Assembly: GCF_001039355.2 (NCBI RefSeq)
Contig: NW_019774402.1
Location: forward strand, 247,230-311,229
DNA from: Lingula anatina
Lineage: Eukaryota; Brachiopoda; Lingulata; Lingulida; Lingulidae
Length of the DNA: 64,000 nt
Direction: 5' to 3'
Shown: positions 12,716 to 26,500 of the stretch, piece after piece
How positions within the stretch are numbered: position 1 is the first letter of the stretch
How the letters are laid out: each line of letters opens with the position of its first letter
Notes under the pieces: model-generated
The model's input: the letters and a program-made list of their open reading frames with translations, nothing else
The model's database searches: none
Told to the model about the DNA's origin: nothing
Position numbers and translations under genes: made by a program

Positions 12716-15020
12716 ATTTCAGATACTTAAGAGGAAAACGGTGATTGAGGAGCAAATGAAAAATGTGCAAGGCAATCCTCAGTTTGGTGAATTAAGGTAA
12801 AGATAATACATGTTTTATTTTCTTTGTGAGCATGTCTGTAAGCTATGTTCAGTGAGTGAAAATTCAAGACTGAATATGAATATATGTAACACTGCTGCCT
12901 CTTCCATAATATCTGCATTATACATTGATAATAGAAGTTTGCATTTACACTCATTACTATATGATTACAATAATTTTGTAGGTCTGATTTCGATGAGGAA
13001 TGTGAACACTTGATTGAAGAATTTCAAGAATTAGAAAGACATGTGAACAGCGCCATCTTGTACCAGATTGTGGAGGTGTTCAGTGAGACTACTGGACCAC
13101 TGGAGAGGATGGTGAAAGCTGCTCTTAGTCCTACCAAGGTGTGGTAGTTGATTATGCTTTGGTCTTAAAATTGAATTTTAGGTAGAAATTTTGTATTATA
13201 CAGAAACAGATGTTCTTTTAAAATAATACAGTGAATACATGAATAATTTAGAAATTATGATTTTTTGCTAGAAGATAGTGTTTTTGAATTTCAGCAGATA
13301 AAAATATGATTTTGTGACAATTTTTTGTACAAAAATGAAAAGTGAAGATGTTTTAGAAACTCTCTTGACTTCATTATTTTTTTACAGGAAAGAACTCCTA
13401 TTAAAGAGAGAAAATGTGTAGAATATTTGCAATCTTATTTTGACGATTTCAATTCTCACTCTGACAAGCTGTACCAAGTAGCCAATTTCACTGCAGCCAG
13501 TTCTACCAATGCCAGAAGTAAGTAATGAGTGATTGAGATCCCTTGTAGAGCTTTTCTTTTTTGTAAATTGTTATACTTAGAGGAAATGCAACTTGAAATA
13601 TTCCATTAATCTTTTGAAATTTCATGTATTTATTCATATTTTATATATAAAGAAATTGTTTTGACATAATTTGTCTTATACTTTTTAAATGGTCAGTATC
13701 AAGACCTGAAGAACTTAATGAGTGATAGTTAAGTATATAATGGATAAATACAGTACAGTGTTCAATGGTTTTTAGATTGTATATAATAAAATCAAAAATT
13801 CTGTATGATTGCAGCCAACTGATTATCAATAGAAAATATCACTATCACATATTGTATGTTAAGGGGTGCGAGTTATCAGAGTAAGTGTTAAACGTCTTGA
13901 GAAACTCGATCCTGAAATTATCCCAGCCACTATCTGCTGTCGCAAGGACAGGCTAGATCAGGGAGCAGTAGAACATTTGAAACTGCTGAAACGAGAGTGG
14001 ACACAAGAACTCGACACATTGGTGACCAACATTGATGATATCATCGACCCTGGGTTGTTTCTCAATGCTTCAGGTATTTTGAAATGAAATTTCATAATTT
14101 TCTTTGTGAACTTGACATAGTTTGTCTATTTCATCTAGGAAAATATGTGTAAAAGTTTGCATGTATTATTTTGTATTCAAAGGTATTTCAGGAGTAAAAA
14201 TTATGCAAAATAAATGTGAAATGTTTACAAAAGCTCAACAGACTTGTCTGTAAGATATGCAACATTGGAAGAAGACTACTTTTTATAATAGAAGACTCAA
14301 TTTATTTTAGAAAATGTATTCTTAAATAATATCATTTTTAATCTTTGTGCAGTTCAAGTTTTAAAAGAAGAGGTAAATCTAGTGCGCAGTTTGGACTTAT
14401 TACCAGACTTGGAGGTTGTAACAGACGCCACACAGGGAATTGTTGGAAAGGCCAAAAGAATTGAACAAATAGCATTGCGGTTGGTGGATAATCATGAAGA
14501 CCCAATCTTTAGAAATGGACTCTTGGTGTTTGTTAATCAGCTTAAAAAAGGTAAATGTAAATTTGAAGACATGGGGTACTATACTTAATACACATTTCTA
14601 GGTGATATGGTTCTAGAAGTAACATGTTTTGTATGCTGAAGTTGGTTCATGGACACAGGTATGTCAAGAGTACAAAAGATAATGTTTTCTTATCTTTAAA
14701 ATCTCAGATTGAAAATTCAGTGCAGTATATATGCATTTTGAATTCCTTATTTTTCATAAATAATGATTTTTTACTTTTTATTTTGCCAGTAATTATAATT
14801 ATTATTTTTTATTTGCTAGCAATAACAGGTGTGAAATCTGCCCTGCAGCATTTAAAGAAAGACAGAGGAGATAAAAATGCCTATGAAATTTTGAAGAAAA
14901 GGTGCAAGATTTTACTTCAGTGTGTCCAACAGATAAGAGAAGGATTAAATGAAAAAAATCACCCTGGTATCCTGAGCCCCTTAAGAAAAAATCAGAGATC
15001 TTCATCCAATATTAAGAAAG
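2026..15020 (+). CDS. Vinculin-like gene, head part (exons 1-13, residues 1-650)
   Basis: This block encodes helical bundles that align in order with the vinculin head. Exon 3 to 4 gives VLLVADDAEIRKIM, the counterpart of vinculin LLLTFDEAEVRKII. Exon 5 gives VEQRQKELTNPRQRERLISS, the counterpart of the vinculin ERQQELTHQEHRVMLVNS region. Exons 9-13 match the vinculin segment running from its VSDVFSDTTTPI region to the end of the D4 bundle (here QIVEVFSETTGPLERMVK). Exon 6 contains an acidic run (DEDEEEEPED) not typical of vinculin. Exon 1 is short (27 codons) and its ATG is the only one in frame before the first donor. Assignment to the family is by eye from conserved order and motifs. Confidence 0.8.
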
Positions 15021-17528
15021 GTAACTGCAGTTTTTATTTTATGATTTTAGATATACATCATAATGTTTAAGATTAAAATCAGTGAAAAAGTACCCCATGG
15101 TGATTTCTGTTGTTCAATACATACATATTACTAATACTTCCCAGATACAGTTGCAAATTTTGAAGACCAAGAAAATCTACAGACAGGGTCTGTTAGTGAA
15201 AACAACTTTTCACCTGAAAGCAACATGTACCTCAGCAAACCAGTGTCTAAAGAGAAGAGGTCCCCTGGCAGCCACTTCATGGTCAAACCTAAGGAAGAAT
15301 TATTCAGTACAGTATCAACACACAGTCACATAGCCAAGAGTTCTACGAGCAAAAACACATCGCTTTTTTTAGGTAAAGGAATATTTTAAATATGGCATAA
15401 ATAAGGATGGATTTGTAATTTTATTTTTAAAGGTCCATAGAAGATTAAATTTCATACTCTGTTTAGAAAATATTGATCATCTCATGAGTAAAAGGTGATA
15501 AATACATAATTCATGTTAAATGCAATCCATAGTTTCAATGCTGTATTGCAGAAGTTATGTCATATGTAGTTTGGATGACACCTGGAAAGTATAATGACAG
15601 TATCACATTTTGAATTTTAGGCAAATCAAAGGCGCAAAGGCTGTTGAAAGCTGTCACTGCAGCTGCTATTGCAGGCGACAAAACTAAAGTGAATTTGCTT
15701 TGCAATGATCTTCTTTCCTTGTCCAATGATTTAACTGAGATTGGCAATGAGTTAAGTGGAACAATTGAGGGACAGTCTCATGGGTGAGTACACTAATGCA
15801 CTTGATTTGGATTTTAAGTGCAATCTTAGATCACAAATGATTTTACATGATCTTAATCATTGCAGCATTAGTCTTAAAATAGATTGAGTCTGCTTTAAAG
15901 ATCAAAAATGATCTTGCATCTACATAACTTAAGTGGTCAAACAGCTTCCTCCCCTCACAATGGGTTGTACCTTCACTCACAGTGGAGGACACCTCTGCTC
16001 ACAATAGGAGAACCTATGAGGGGAAACAATTGTAATAACAACTTAATTGGAAGTTAGTCCAGTGATGGTCTTGCTCATGGTTTAAGACCATGTAAGATTG
16101 TAAGTGATCTGAAATTGCACTTTATGATCAATTGAGGCGACTGGTGGTAATTTGAAAAGAATTTTTATTATTATTTTTCAGAGAATGTTAACAAGACATC
16201 AAAATAAGATTACTGACTTTTTGTGTAGTGGATCGTTATGCCATATTTTTTTGTTTAAAAATATTTCTAGCTGTGTAATACCAAGAATGTATGCATTTGA
16301 TGTTCCCATTCAGAAGTTTGGTGTCCAGTCTCTCTGAGGTAACCGGACTTACCCCTGTCCTGCTGGAAAAGTGTCACCAGGTGGCAGAAAAAGATGTAGG
16401 AGAGTTGGATGCATTACATCAAGTGGGAGAAAATTGGGCTGTACAGGTAGACAAAACTAACCATCCCATTGGCATCCTGATTGTCTTGGAAAGTCATTTA
16501 AAGCTAAATTTGAGAAATGGCTAATTTAATTAAATGTTATCACCTTCTGAGTGTGTTTGTATGTGTTACCAGAAAATTTGTTAAACAGTTAAGTGTTTAT
16601 ATATCAGTATAGTTATAGCAGAATGATTTACAGTGTTACATATGTTAAATGAGACCTTTAATTTTGAGTTTTTCTCAATCAATGGTTGCTAATGACCTAG
16701 CCATTCTTGACATCCCATGTTATTTAGGTGGATGACCTGTACAGTGTTATAATTGCAATGGTTGAGAGACCCCACTCTGTGGCTAGGAAACTAGCTGACG
16801 CTGCCAGGATGAAAAATTCCAAGTTGTTGACTTCAGAGGTAGGGTATATTCATGTTATGATATATGATTTGTTAGCGAATTTCATATTTTACATAACATC
16901 ACTCTTGTCTGTAAGTATCTGTGTGGCAATTAAGTGTAGAAAAAGCAATATTTTGTTTCTTTAACTGTCTTTTTTAAGCTTAAATTTTTTTGTACTGATT
17001 TAGGAGTGATACTGTCCACTGTTGAGAAGTTGTATAGCATTCCTATTTGGAAGATTCCAACAGTGTAAAGAAATTTGTGAATCTCTAAATTGTCTGTTTT
17101 TATTTCTAGATCCATCATCTGCAAGATCACCAGAAGTATCTACAAAAATTAGTTGAAATGGCTTCTGGAGATGTGGTTCATCATGGAGACATTGTGTTAG
17201 TTGAGAGATTACAGCAGTTGAAGGAGAGAGGCAATGACTTGGAAAATATGACAGCAACTGTTGTGACCCTAGCCGATGTGATTGCGCATACAGGTATTTT
17301 CAGATGTCTTTATTACTAGCTATGGAAAATATTAAAATGAGTGAGAATTAAATTTATAGCGAGATTCCTAATTCACAATATTTTTAATTGCTTGACATGG
17401 CAGTTTCTGCTGCTTTAACCATGACCAGTATGTGTGGTTGCTGAGAAGTTGCTTTAGTTGCAGATGTGTATGTTTCTTTCACTTGGATAACTGAGAAATA
17501 TTGTCACTAAGTTTGTTTGGGCTGTATT

Positions 17529-17560
<32 letters not shown>

Positions 17561-20500
17561 TTTATTTTTTTTGCTCTCCTTGTTTAATATGAGTTTGAGT
17601 ATGACCTTTTCCTGTATTCTCAATTATAAAAGACACCAGATTAAACAATGCATACCCAGTTCAGCACACATTGTTAATCAGTGTTAATACAACAATCAAT
17701 TCTCCTACAGGTCTGCACTACTGTGGAGAGAGTGGCTGTTACTAAGATCACTGTTTTTTGCCTTTTGCGAAAATTTGATAAAACTGGATAGATAATTATA
17801 ATTTTAGCAACCCTTGCATCTTTGAAGTGATTTTTTATGTTGTTTTTATCCTGATTGATGACTTGCGTGGACTCTCAGTAATGAAAGTGTGGATTTCATT
17901 ATTTGTTATTATCCCTCTTTCATTTTGTTTGAATAGCACAGACCTATTGTTTGGAAAACAGGAAAGCAAGGCAAAATGTAAAAATAATTACAGGAATGCC
18001 TTTGTAAGAGGAATGAATCATTATTTGACAGTTACCTTATATCTTGGAGTGTTAACATTAAGGTTGGCTTAATGATACCTGATGAAATATCATGAGAACC
18101 TCTTTGTACCATGCTAACACCATTTTCAGTGTTGGAACAAAATTGGATCTGGTACATAAGGAGAACCCTGCATTTTTCTTTGGTTGTGGTGTATTTTAAA
18201 AATATTTTTCTCCTTATCATTTTTATACAAGCATGAACATGCTTTTTTCTGATTCATTCAATAACCTAGGGAAGATACTTTTGGAGAATATGTTTTCTTT
18301 TATATTAAATAATATAAATTTTTATATACACTGTGTGTGTGTGTGTGTTCTGATTACCTGTGTCTGGACATGATATTGCTGCCATCATTCAACACATTTG
18401 TACATCCCAATTGCCAAACTGTATTTGTGGTTTTTTATTGACTGATTTTTTAAAAAAATTTACTACCATATTTGATGATAAGTTAGGTTGAGGTCAGAGT
18501 CAGCACCATAAGTTAATTTTTGCAAAATTGTTTTTACCCTATTAGTAAAACACTGTATTTTAGTGCAATGGTACAGCTTGGCCTAGAAGGAACTGCCTTT
18601 ATGATCAAAGATAATTTCTGCTGTATTTGAATATTACTTTAAGTTGGCTTGTAGACATGATTACAATAACAACTGATCCCGATGTCCTGATTTTATTTAA
18701 TTTTCTGTAATTGCTTGTTATTTACATTTTGCTTTGGTCTGTGCTCTCTGAATGCTCTTCAGTTTTTCATAAACAGTTAGTGTTCCTTGGTTATGGATTT
18801 TGATAAACATGAAGAATATGACATTCTGGACATGTCAGTGCTGTTGCCTGCTGATCCGTTTTTATACTAAACAGAAGAAGTCTGCACAGAGACTGGTTCC
18901 ACTTGATCCCCCTTGCAACACCTGCAGATAATCATCTTGTAAGCTCTGCGGTACTTTGTGTTCATCAGTCCATAAATGACAGCATTGGTACCAAATCCCA
19001 TCCAAACAAGGAGATTTAGGCCATTTATTATCCATGTTTGCAAATTCATGGCTGTTGAAATTAAGATGAGGATAAGTGGTACCACGTAGAAAATCAGGAA
19101 ACTAATAACAACTGCTAATGCTAATTTGGTGAGTTTCACATCCTGCTTGAACTGGGAACTTACATTCTGTGCTTCTTTGCTTATTTTGATAACAAATGCT
19201 ATTTTTACATGACAGAAAAGCATAATGCAGAAAGGTATGATAACAGTTACAGTGAAATAAATCAAACGTGCTTTGAAATCAGTTATCAAACACTGCTGAA
19301 TAATTATTGCTAGTCCAGCTTGCTTTGGGTTACTTATTCCTCTTGCTATGGCTACTATGGTCACTGGTATAAAAACTGAAATGAATACTAAGGTTTTAAC
19401 CACAAGATTTCTTTTCTGGTATTCATAGTACTGTGTAGGCCAGGCAACAGCAAAGCAACAATTTATGGTGAAGCATGCGTTTCCCCATATGCTAGTGCAG
19501 GCAAGGACCCAGAAAAAAGCTGCTAAAAAGTGACAAAACCCCTCATCAAGACCTTCTTGCGTTATTCTTAAGTATGCTGTGAAAGGCAGGTAAAACATGG
19601 CTATTGTCAGATCAGCCATTGCCATGGTCACTATGAATGGTGAAACAGGCATCTTACGCAGATGTTCTGTTTTAAAAGTAGCTCCAAGAATAAGGATATT
19701 AGTAAAAATGCCTGAAATGATGATTGGTAAGGACAGGTATCCAACCACTTGTCTCTCCATTCTCAAGGTATCCAACTCCCCAGTTGTGTTCATACTTGTA
19801 TTGTCAAAGGAACTTTGGAATGCATTGATAGTTGCCATGTAACAAAGCTCTGAAAAAAAAAGGTTATAGAAAGAAACATTTAAGTAAATCTTTTATTTCT
19901 GTTTAACTTGGAAATGATCTACAGAATTTAACTTGGGAAAGATCTGCAGAATTTATATTTAAATCCGCAACTTAGATGAAAACAACCTGATTTGGTTATT
20001 AGTTTTCAAATTGACTATTGTTCAAGAGGTTGAGAAAGGAATATACTGAATATGCCTATTTTATCATTTTATGAATTCATTTTGACTTAAATATTTATTT
20101 AATCAAAGAAAAAGTAAACAGTTATTTTGTGTGTCAGTATAAAAAGAGTGCTGTAGTTGATATGCAGCATTATAAATCTTGACTAAAATACTTGTTATGG
20201 GGTTACCTGTAAAAAATGAGTACAGTACGTATTAGATCATACACTGAGGCAAAAAATTAGTTTTATCTAACCGAAACTGATTATTGATCTCTTTATGCAA
20301 AATGTTTGATGGACAAGTGTTTTGAAACTGATTAAGAACCTCAAGAAAAAAACATTTTAAAAATATAAAAGAAACGTTTTTAGTGAAGTGTTTCCTGCTT
20401 ACCAATTATGTTGTTTATATTCTAACAGTGTCTTCATTCTCCTCTCATTGGCTTTTTGACAAAGAAAAAAAGGTAATTCTATAATTCCATGCAAAAATTT

Positions 20501-23500
20501 TGTCTGGTGCCTATTGTTTTCATTCCGTTTCATTTGATAAAACTGTTTAATTTTTACTCACCAAATAACTTCCTTGTCCTTTAATATGTGTTCTTACTAC
20601 ACAAGATTCAGTCTGTGTCGCTGGTAGTCACAAAAGTCAGCTGGCGGTATTTTTATGAAGACGAATCAGGCTTTCCAAGAACCAATGTCCACTAAGAGAT
20701 CAGAAAAGCCTATTGTTGTGCAGACCTATGGTATTGTTCAAGGAAATGTGACGTGACATTTTTCATTATGGAGAAATTAATTTGAGAAATGGTTGTCATA
20801 TTCGAGATGACAATAAGATAAATTACTGTATTTTTCATTTGCTTTCTTTTTTTTTTCTTTTTTTCATTTTTTTTTCTTATCCTTTGCCTTAAAGGTCATA
20901 TTATACTGTCTCTAGTCATCCCTCTGTTCATCTGTCCATCCATCTGTTAACATTTTTACTGTTCGGGGGAATTTCTTTACGCAATGATTGATTCTGATGT
21001 GCAGTTGTGCATAAATAATTATGATTGTTCCAGTCTTTTATCTTCGAATCTAGAAAAGATACTCAAATTGCTCCTATTTAACTTAAGGATATTGTCACCC
21101 TTTGCCCAAAACTCCTTATGTACTGCCTTAAATATATTTTTTGGGGTAATAAATAATTCTTCATTGTTCAGTGACTAAATTATTATCATTTACACATATG
21201 CCATCTTACGGGTGATGTCATATTTGTGATTTTGAGGTAAAAACTGAAAAACCCGTTTCTCAAATTTCTCTTTTACCTGAGCACCCACCGTCACTGTTTC
21301 AACTCCAAAATCCTGCCAATGACTTTTCTTTAAAGTCTTAGTTTAGATTTTATCTTTGATAAAGCAAAATAATACCTTTGTTTAATGAAAATCTGTAATT
21401 AGGGGTAAAAACCAAAATGTTTGACGGAACTTCATCTTGTTTGGCACTGGCAAACGCGAGAGATGAATTGGCCCGTTTAGGTAAAGAATGATCTCCGTAG
21501 ACCGGGTCTTGGTGTCCACGGCTGATACCGTCATATAATCAGCGAACTGAGTAAATGTTAGATATTTTCTGACGCGTTTTTTCACCTCTAATGCTTTCTT
21601 TTGCCAATCTTTCATAACTTAACTACTACATCTACGTGCTATGTCCAACATAATTTTTTGGTTTTCTGTTTCTCCTTTTAATGACAACTTTTCCAGTGTA
21701 AGACTGGCAATTTGAATTTCGTCTGCTAAACATTGCAACTCTTTAGCATAACTAACTCGTTTGCCATGTCTGAGATTTTCAATGAGAGCATTGGCAACCA
21801 GATGATCATTACCAAATCTTTCTTTTAGTATTTCTCTTGCTTTTGTCTAACCTTCTGATCCGCCTATTAATACACAGTTCTTAATTGCATCTTTCGCTGG
21901 TCCAGACGTAAATTGAAGCAACCTATTTAATCTGGTTTGAGGATCTTTCACATTTGATTCAACAATCTCTTCAAATAAGGTAATAAAATAATGATAATCT
22001 TTGGCATTGCTACTGAAAATGTCAATATTGCATCGTGGTACATTTAAATATGAAATCAAAGTTGATTCACTTGCAGGCTGTACTTCTGTTGTGCTCTTTA
22101 CACCTTTCAAAAAACCCATACCAAGCTTAACACATTCAATAAAATTGTTTTCTACTTCGCGAAACCATGCTTCGCTTGATTCAACTTCATCATCATCAAC
22201 AAGTAAACTATGAAATTGATCATGAACTGAGTCAAATGTTGAAAAAGTGTCTTTAAGCTTATCTAGCTTACTTGCAACTATTCCAGAGTCCTCCTCAGCT
22301 ACGGCTCTTTCAACTGCCCCAATACATCTAGTGACCGCGCCCTTACGCGCTCTTCTCGCCCTGCGTAGATCTTCCATTTTCTCTAGTACACTCATATTGT
22401 CGGCGTGGTGGAACATTCACCTTCCTCTGTAACACGAAGACGGGACCAGGCGTTGGACACAAAGACACAGACAGGTGGCTCACTGGGAAGGACTCGGCAT
22501 TCGAATATCACTGGCAGGGACTCTGCTTTCGATTTCACTGTTGAACAACTCGGGATTCATATCTCATTTTTTGGTAGCCTTTATTTCACATCATACATAC
22601 AGGTAAGACAAGTAACAGTGTACAGTTTATGGTGTATGGTGAAACTAAAAATTAATGAAAATAAAACACAATGAATGAAAATAAAAATGATAATACTAAC
22701 AATGGAGTACAGTTAATGGTGAACATGAGCAAAGTAAAGGCATAATTAATGATTCTATAATGAACAAATAAATATTTAAATAATAATAACTTACTCAAAT
22801 TGCAGCTACATAAACTTGGAGATAATCCAGATGTTCACAAAAAAAATATATATACATATATGATGGGCTAGCCCCCATGTGCATCTGCTGACAAATCACG
22901 AGTGGTCTCCACCCCAGTATGATCTGCTCATTACTCCCTAAATCATTGACCCGTCACAATGGGTCACTGGTAGTATACTCTCAAAACTTATACAATACAA
23001 AAACACTGTTCTCTAAACGAAACAAACAATGATAAATACTGATAATAATATCCTAATTACAACAAACAATAATAATAACAACAATTATTATTTAAATACA
23101 TTTGTTTTACTTGTTAACTTATTTTGCCGCATGGGTTGGCAACATGGCACCTTTAAAAAAAGGTGTTAATTTTTTTTTAAGTGTTAGTTTAGATTGTATG
23201 TCAGATCCAGCTTTGCTGAGATAGCTGACGATCAGGTATATTTTTAAATCATTTATAGAAGATATCAATATACAAAAAGCAATTTTTACTTGTACCTTTG
23301 CTTTCTATTTTCAGGATAAAATTTTAGGATTTTATTAGTCAGATGTAAAACATAATTATAGGATGTTATTAGTCAGTAGTTAGATGTTATTGATTGTTTA
23401 CTGCATTAGGTAAAAAGTCATTTGCAATTAAATATTGCGTTGTATTTTTGCCTAGGGAAGAAACAAATGTATCATAACCTTCATCTATTGATTGTGCTTG

Positions 23501-26500
23501 ACAGTTTGTCCTTCATGTAATTGCTGCAGTACAACACTTTTTTACAGATAAGTTGTGTTTACAGATGAAATCAGATAAGTTATCAAATTTGCATTCAATT
23601 CCAAAGACAATCAGAAACCAGTCACCAAATATATGAAGGCCAGAATTTAAACACAGTCACTTGTTGAAATTTTCTTAATCATTGACTCCAAAAGCAGTTG
23701 ACTTACTTCAACTTGACCTTATATCCCGGAAGATGTAAGAGTTTTGATAAAGTTCTTTTGTCTTTGGCATTCAAACATGACATACATGATTTTGTTTTTG
23801 TTAAATTCATGTAATGAATCTATCCATCAACTGGTAAACCAATATCTCATGCAGAATGACAAACCATTGATTTAGCTCAATCTGATGTCTCTCATTTCAA
23901 ATGATAAAAAAACATTAGGTAACACATAGCGTTTTTTCTGTGCACTGAGGTGAACCTTTTCATTATTCAGTGTTTGATTTGACAGTTATTCTATAGAAAT
24001 GAAAAAGTAAAGTAAAAAGACCGACCGGATGACCTTGTGGTCAGAGTGTCCACTTCTTTATTTGATGATATGAAAACTGGAATGGGTTTTAGAGTTTTCT
24101 TAGTCATCAGAACAGTGATCACTGTAACTCTGGAATAGTACCACAATACAATATTTCAAAAGTTCCTTAAACAGGATGGTTGAGATTTAATAAGCAAGAA
24201 ATGTTAAATTAAGCATTTATTCAGTGGTTTCCTTCCTACTGGGGATCAGTTTTTTGCAAGTAAAGGTCTAATAAAAATTGAGGTACTGAGTATTGAATGT
24301 GAAATGAGGCTACCTTCCTTTTCAGAACTTTTGATCAGTTTATAATGTTTGGTTATATTTTATCATGTTGTAGACACAGTGTCTTATTATAGATTTGATT
24401 GAAAGGATGTAGCATTGATGTTCCTTGAGACATACATGTGATAAGTCATGATGGAAAAGTTATTGCAGTTGAAGTAACTAGCACTGCAATTAGAGTGGTA
24501 GATGTTGTGATTAAGATGTTGGTATCACAATTGACATTGTGTTGAACTTTGATTGATTCTTTTATGTGCTGACCTTGGTTGTCCATGTTCTTGGCCTCCC
24601 CTCCCTGAGTTGACTTTGGCTGTCTATGTTCTTGGCCTCCCTTCCCAGAGCTGACTTTGGCTGTCCATGTTCTTGACATTCAGTATGAATGTTGTTTTCT
24701 GTTTAAAAATTGTAACACAGTCCTTTATAAATTTTTGTTTCCGGTTGTCATTCTACCAAAACATGCTACCATTTCTGGAATTTTCGACAAGCTACTTATA
24801 ATTTTTCTGAATTGCGTTAGTGTGTCCTTTAACCATTATTCAGTTACATTATTACTTTCCCCAAGGTGCTTTTTCTTTCTCTTTTTTCTCGAATATTAAA
24901 AAAAAAAACATAATTGGAATGTGCACAGTACTAAAAATGTAGTGTAATTGTCAGTCTGCTCAAGTAATGAAAAAATATTCTTCTTTTTGCAGGTGGTACT
25001 GATGAGCTGGACCAGTTAGACAGTGTTTGTTTTGAGTGGGCTGCTAAGGTTTGCAGTATTCTCAATTTGGTTAGCCTGGTACATAAACAGAGCATCCCAC
25101 ATGTCATAATGCTGGTACATGGTGGTAGTCCCTCTGGTGCAAGAAGCAGTCAGGCTGAGATCAAAAAGTTTACAGAGGAAACCATTCGGTGGCAAGAGAT
25201 GGTTAATTGTGTTGTGCATGGGTAATTCCCCCTTCCCCTAAACATCTTTCTCTCTCTTTGCTCTTACGTCACCCATATTTCCTCAAGTAGAGAGTTGAAC
25301 ACTCTCACTGTGAAGAAATATTTCAAAGAGCATACCGTAGGAATATTAATAGTGAAAAAGTGTCCATGCGAAGAATTAGATTATTCTTGATGTCTCTTTG
25401 ATCATGCTGCGTTCCATTTGTTTGTTGATGGGATCACTGCCTTGCTATGTTAGATTAAATCCTACTAACAGTGAAAACCTTTGTGTGATTGGCTTCTACA
25501 TGTCTTAGTATTTTCCTACAAGAACCCATGTAACAACAGCATAGGAAAGCAGCATTCTTCCATTGACCAGGACTGGGAATGACAAAACTTGGCTTATCAT
25601 TCAGCTTAAGCCATTTGGATAGCCATACTTGATTGAAATTATTCCTGTGCATAACTTATTTTCTGCATGATTAAATGTTTTTTGTCACTGTTTGAGTTGT
25701 TGTCAAGCAATTCCACCATATTGGATTTGCTTGAAACAAGCAAAATGTTTCTTAAAGTATCTGTTTATGTTTTACAGTTTTCATCCCTCTCCAATTCGAA
25801 CTGCATTCCCCTTCAGTCAATCACAACAGATTATTCATTTTAACTTCATATAATTGTCAACACATCCTGCATATTTAGTTAAGAGAAATAGTTTATTTAA
25901 CTAGCCTACTGTAGACAATCAGTTTTGTCATATTGTTTTATTGTGTAATTTACCAATGGCATTTTCACAGAAAATGAAATTATATCTATGTAAATTCCCC
26001 TCAAACAATCATGACCGGTTGATCATTTGGGCTTGTAGAATTGGCAACATATTATACAGATTCATTTTGGTTGTATACATTTTGCATAACCATGACAACA
26101 AAATTATAAGTATTTTGGTGAATAATGCATACTTCTTATGATGACCCCATTCAGGTATCATCTCAACAACAAAACGGCATTTTCCTCATTTCATTTGCCC
26201 CTTGAATGATCACCTTTTGAAAAGGGGAACTTGGATTTCAGTCAACTCTGTGTTGTCACTGTATGTCCAAAAATTAATAAAAGTTTTAAACTGATTGCTG
26301 TCTTTAATATAAAAAAGTGTTTATATTCAAGGTTGGATGATCAATTCAGAAGTAACCAGGTGTCCACAGCAGCCTCAGCCATGGATGCCTTGACAAACCT
26401 CATGGCTGAAACTGTCCATGCTGCAGAGAATGCCCCAAGTGCCATCACCACTGCTGACTGCCTGTATGCTGAATGGAAGATCAAGATGTTGCAATACCAG

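Noticed and set aside
12564-12770. ORF rich in Ile-Tyr
   Set aside because: It is a translation of the (TA)n microsatellite in an intron.
18867-19838. Opsin identity for the GPCR
   Set aside because: No lysine is present in TM7 for retinal attachment.
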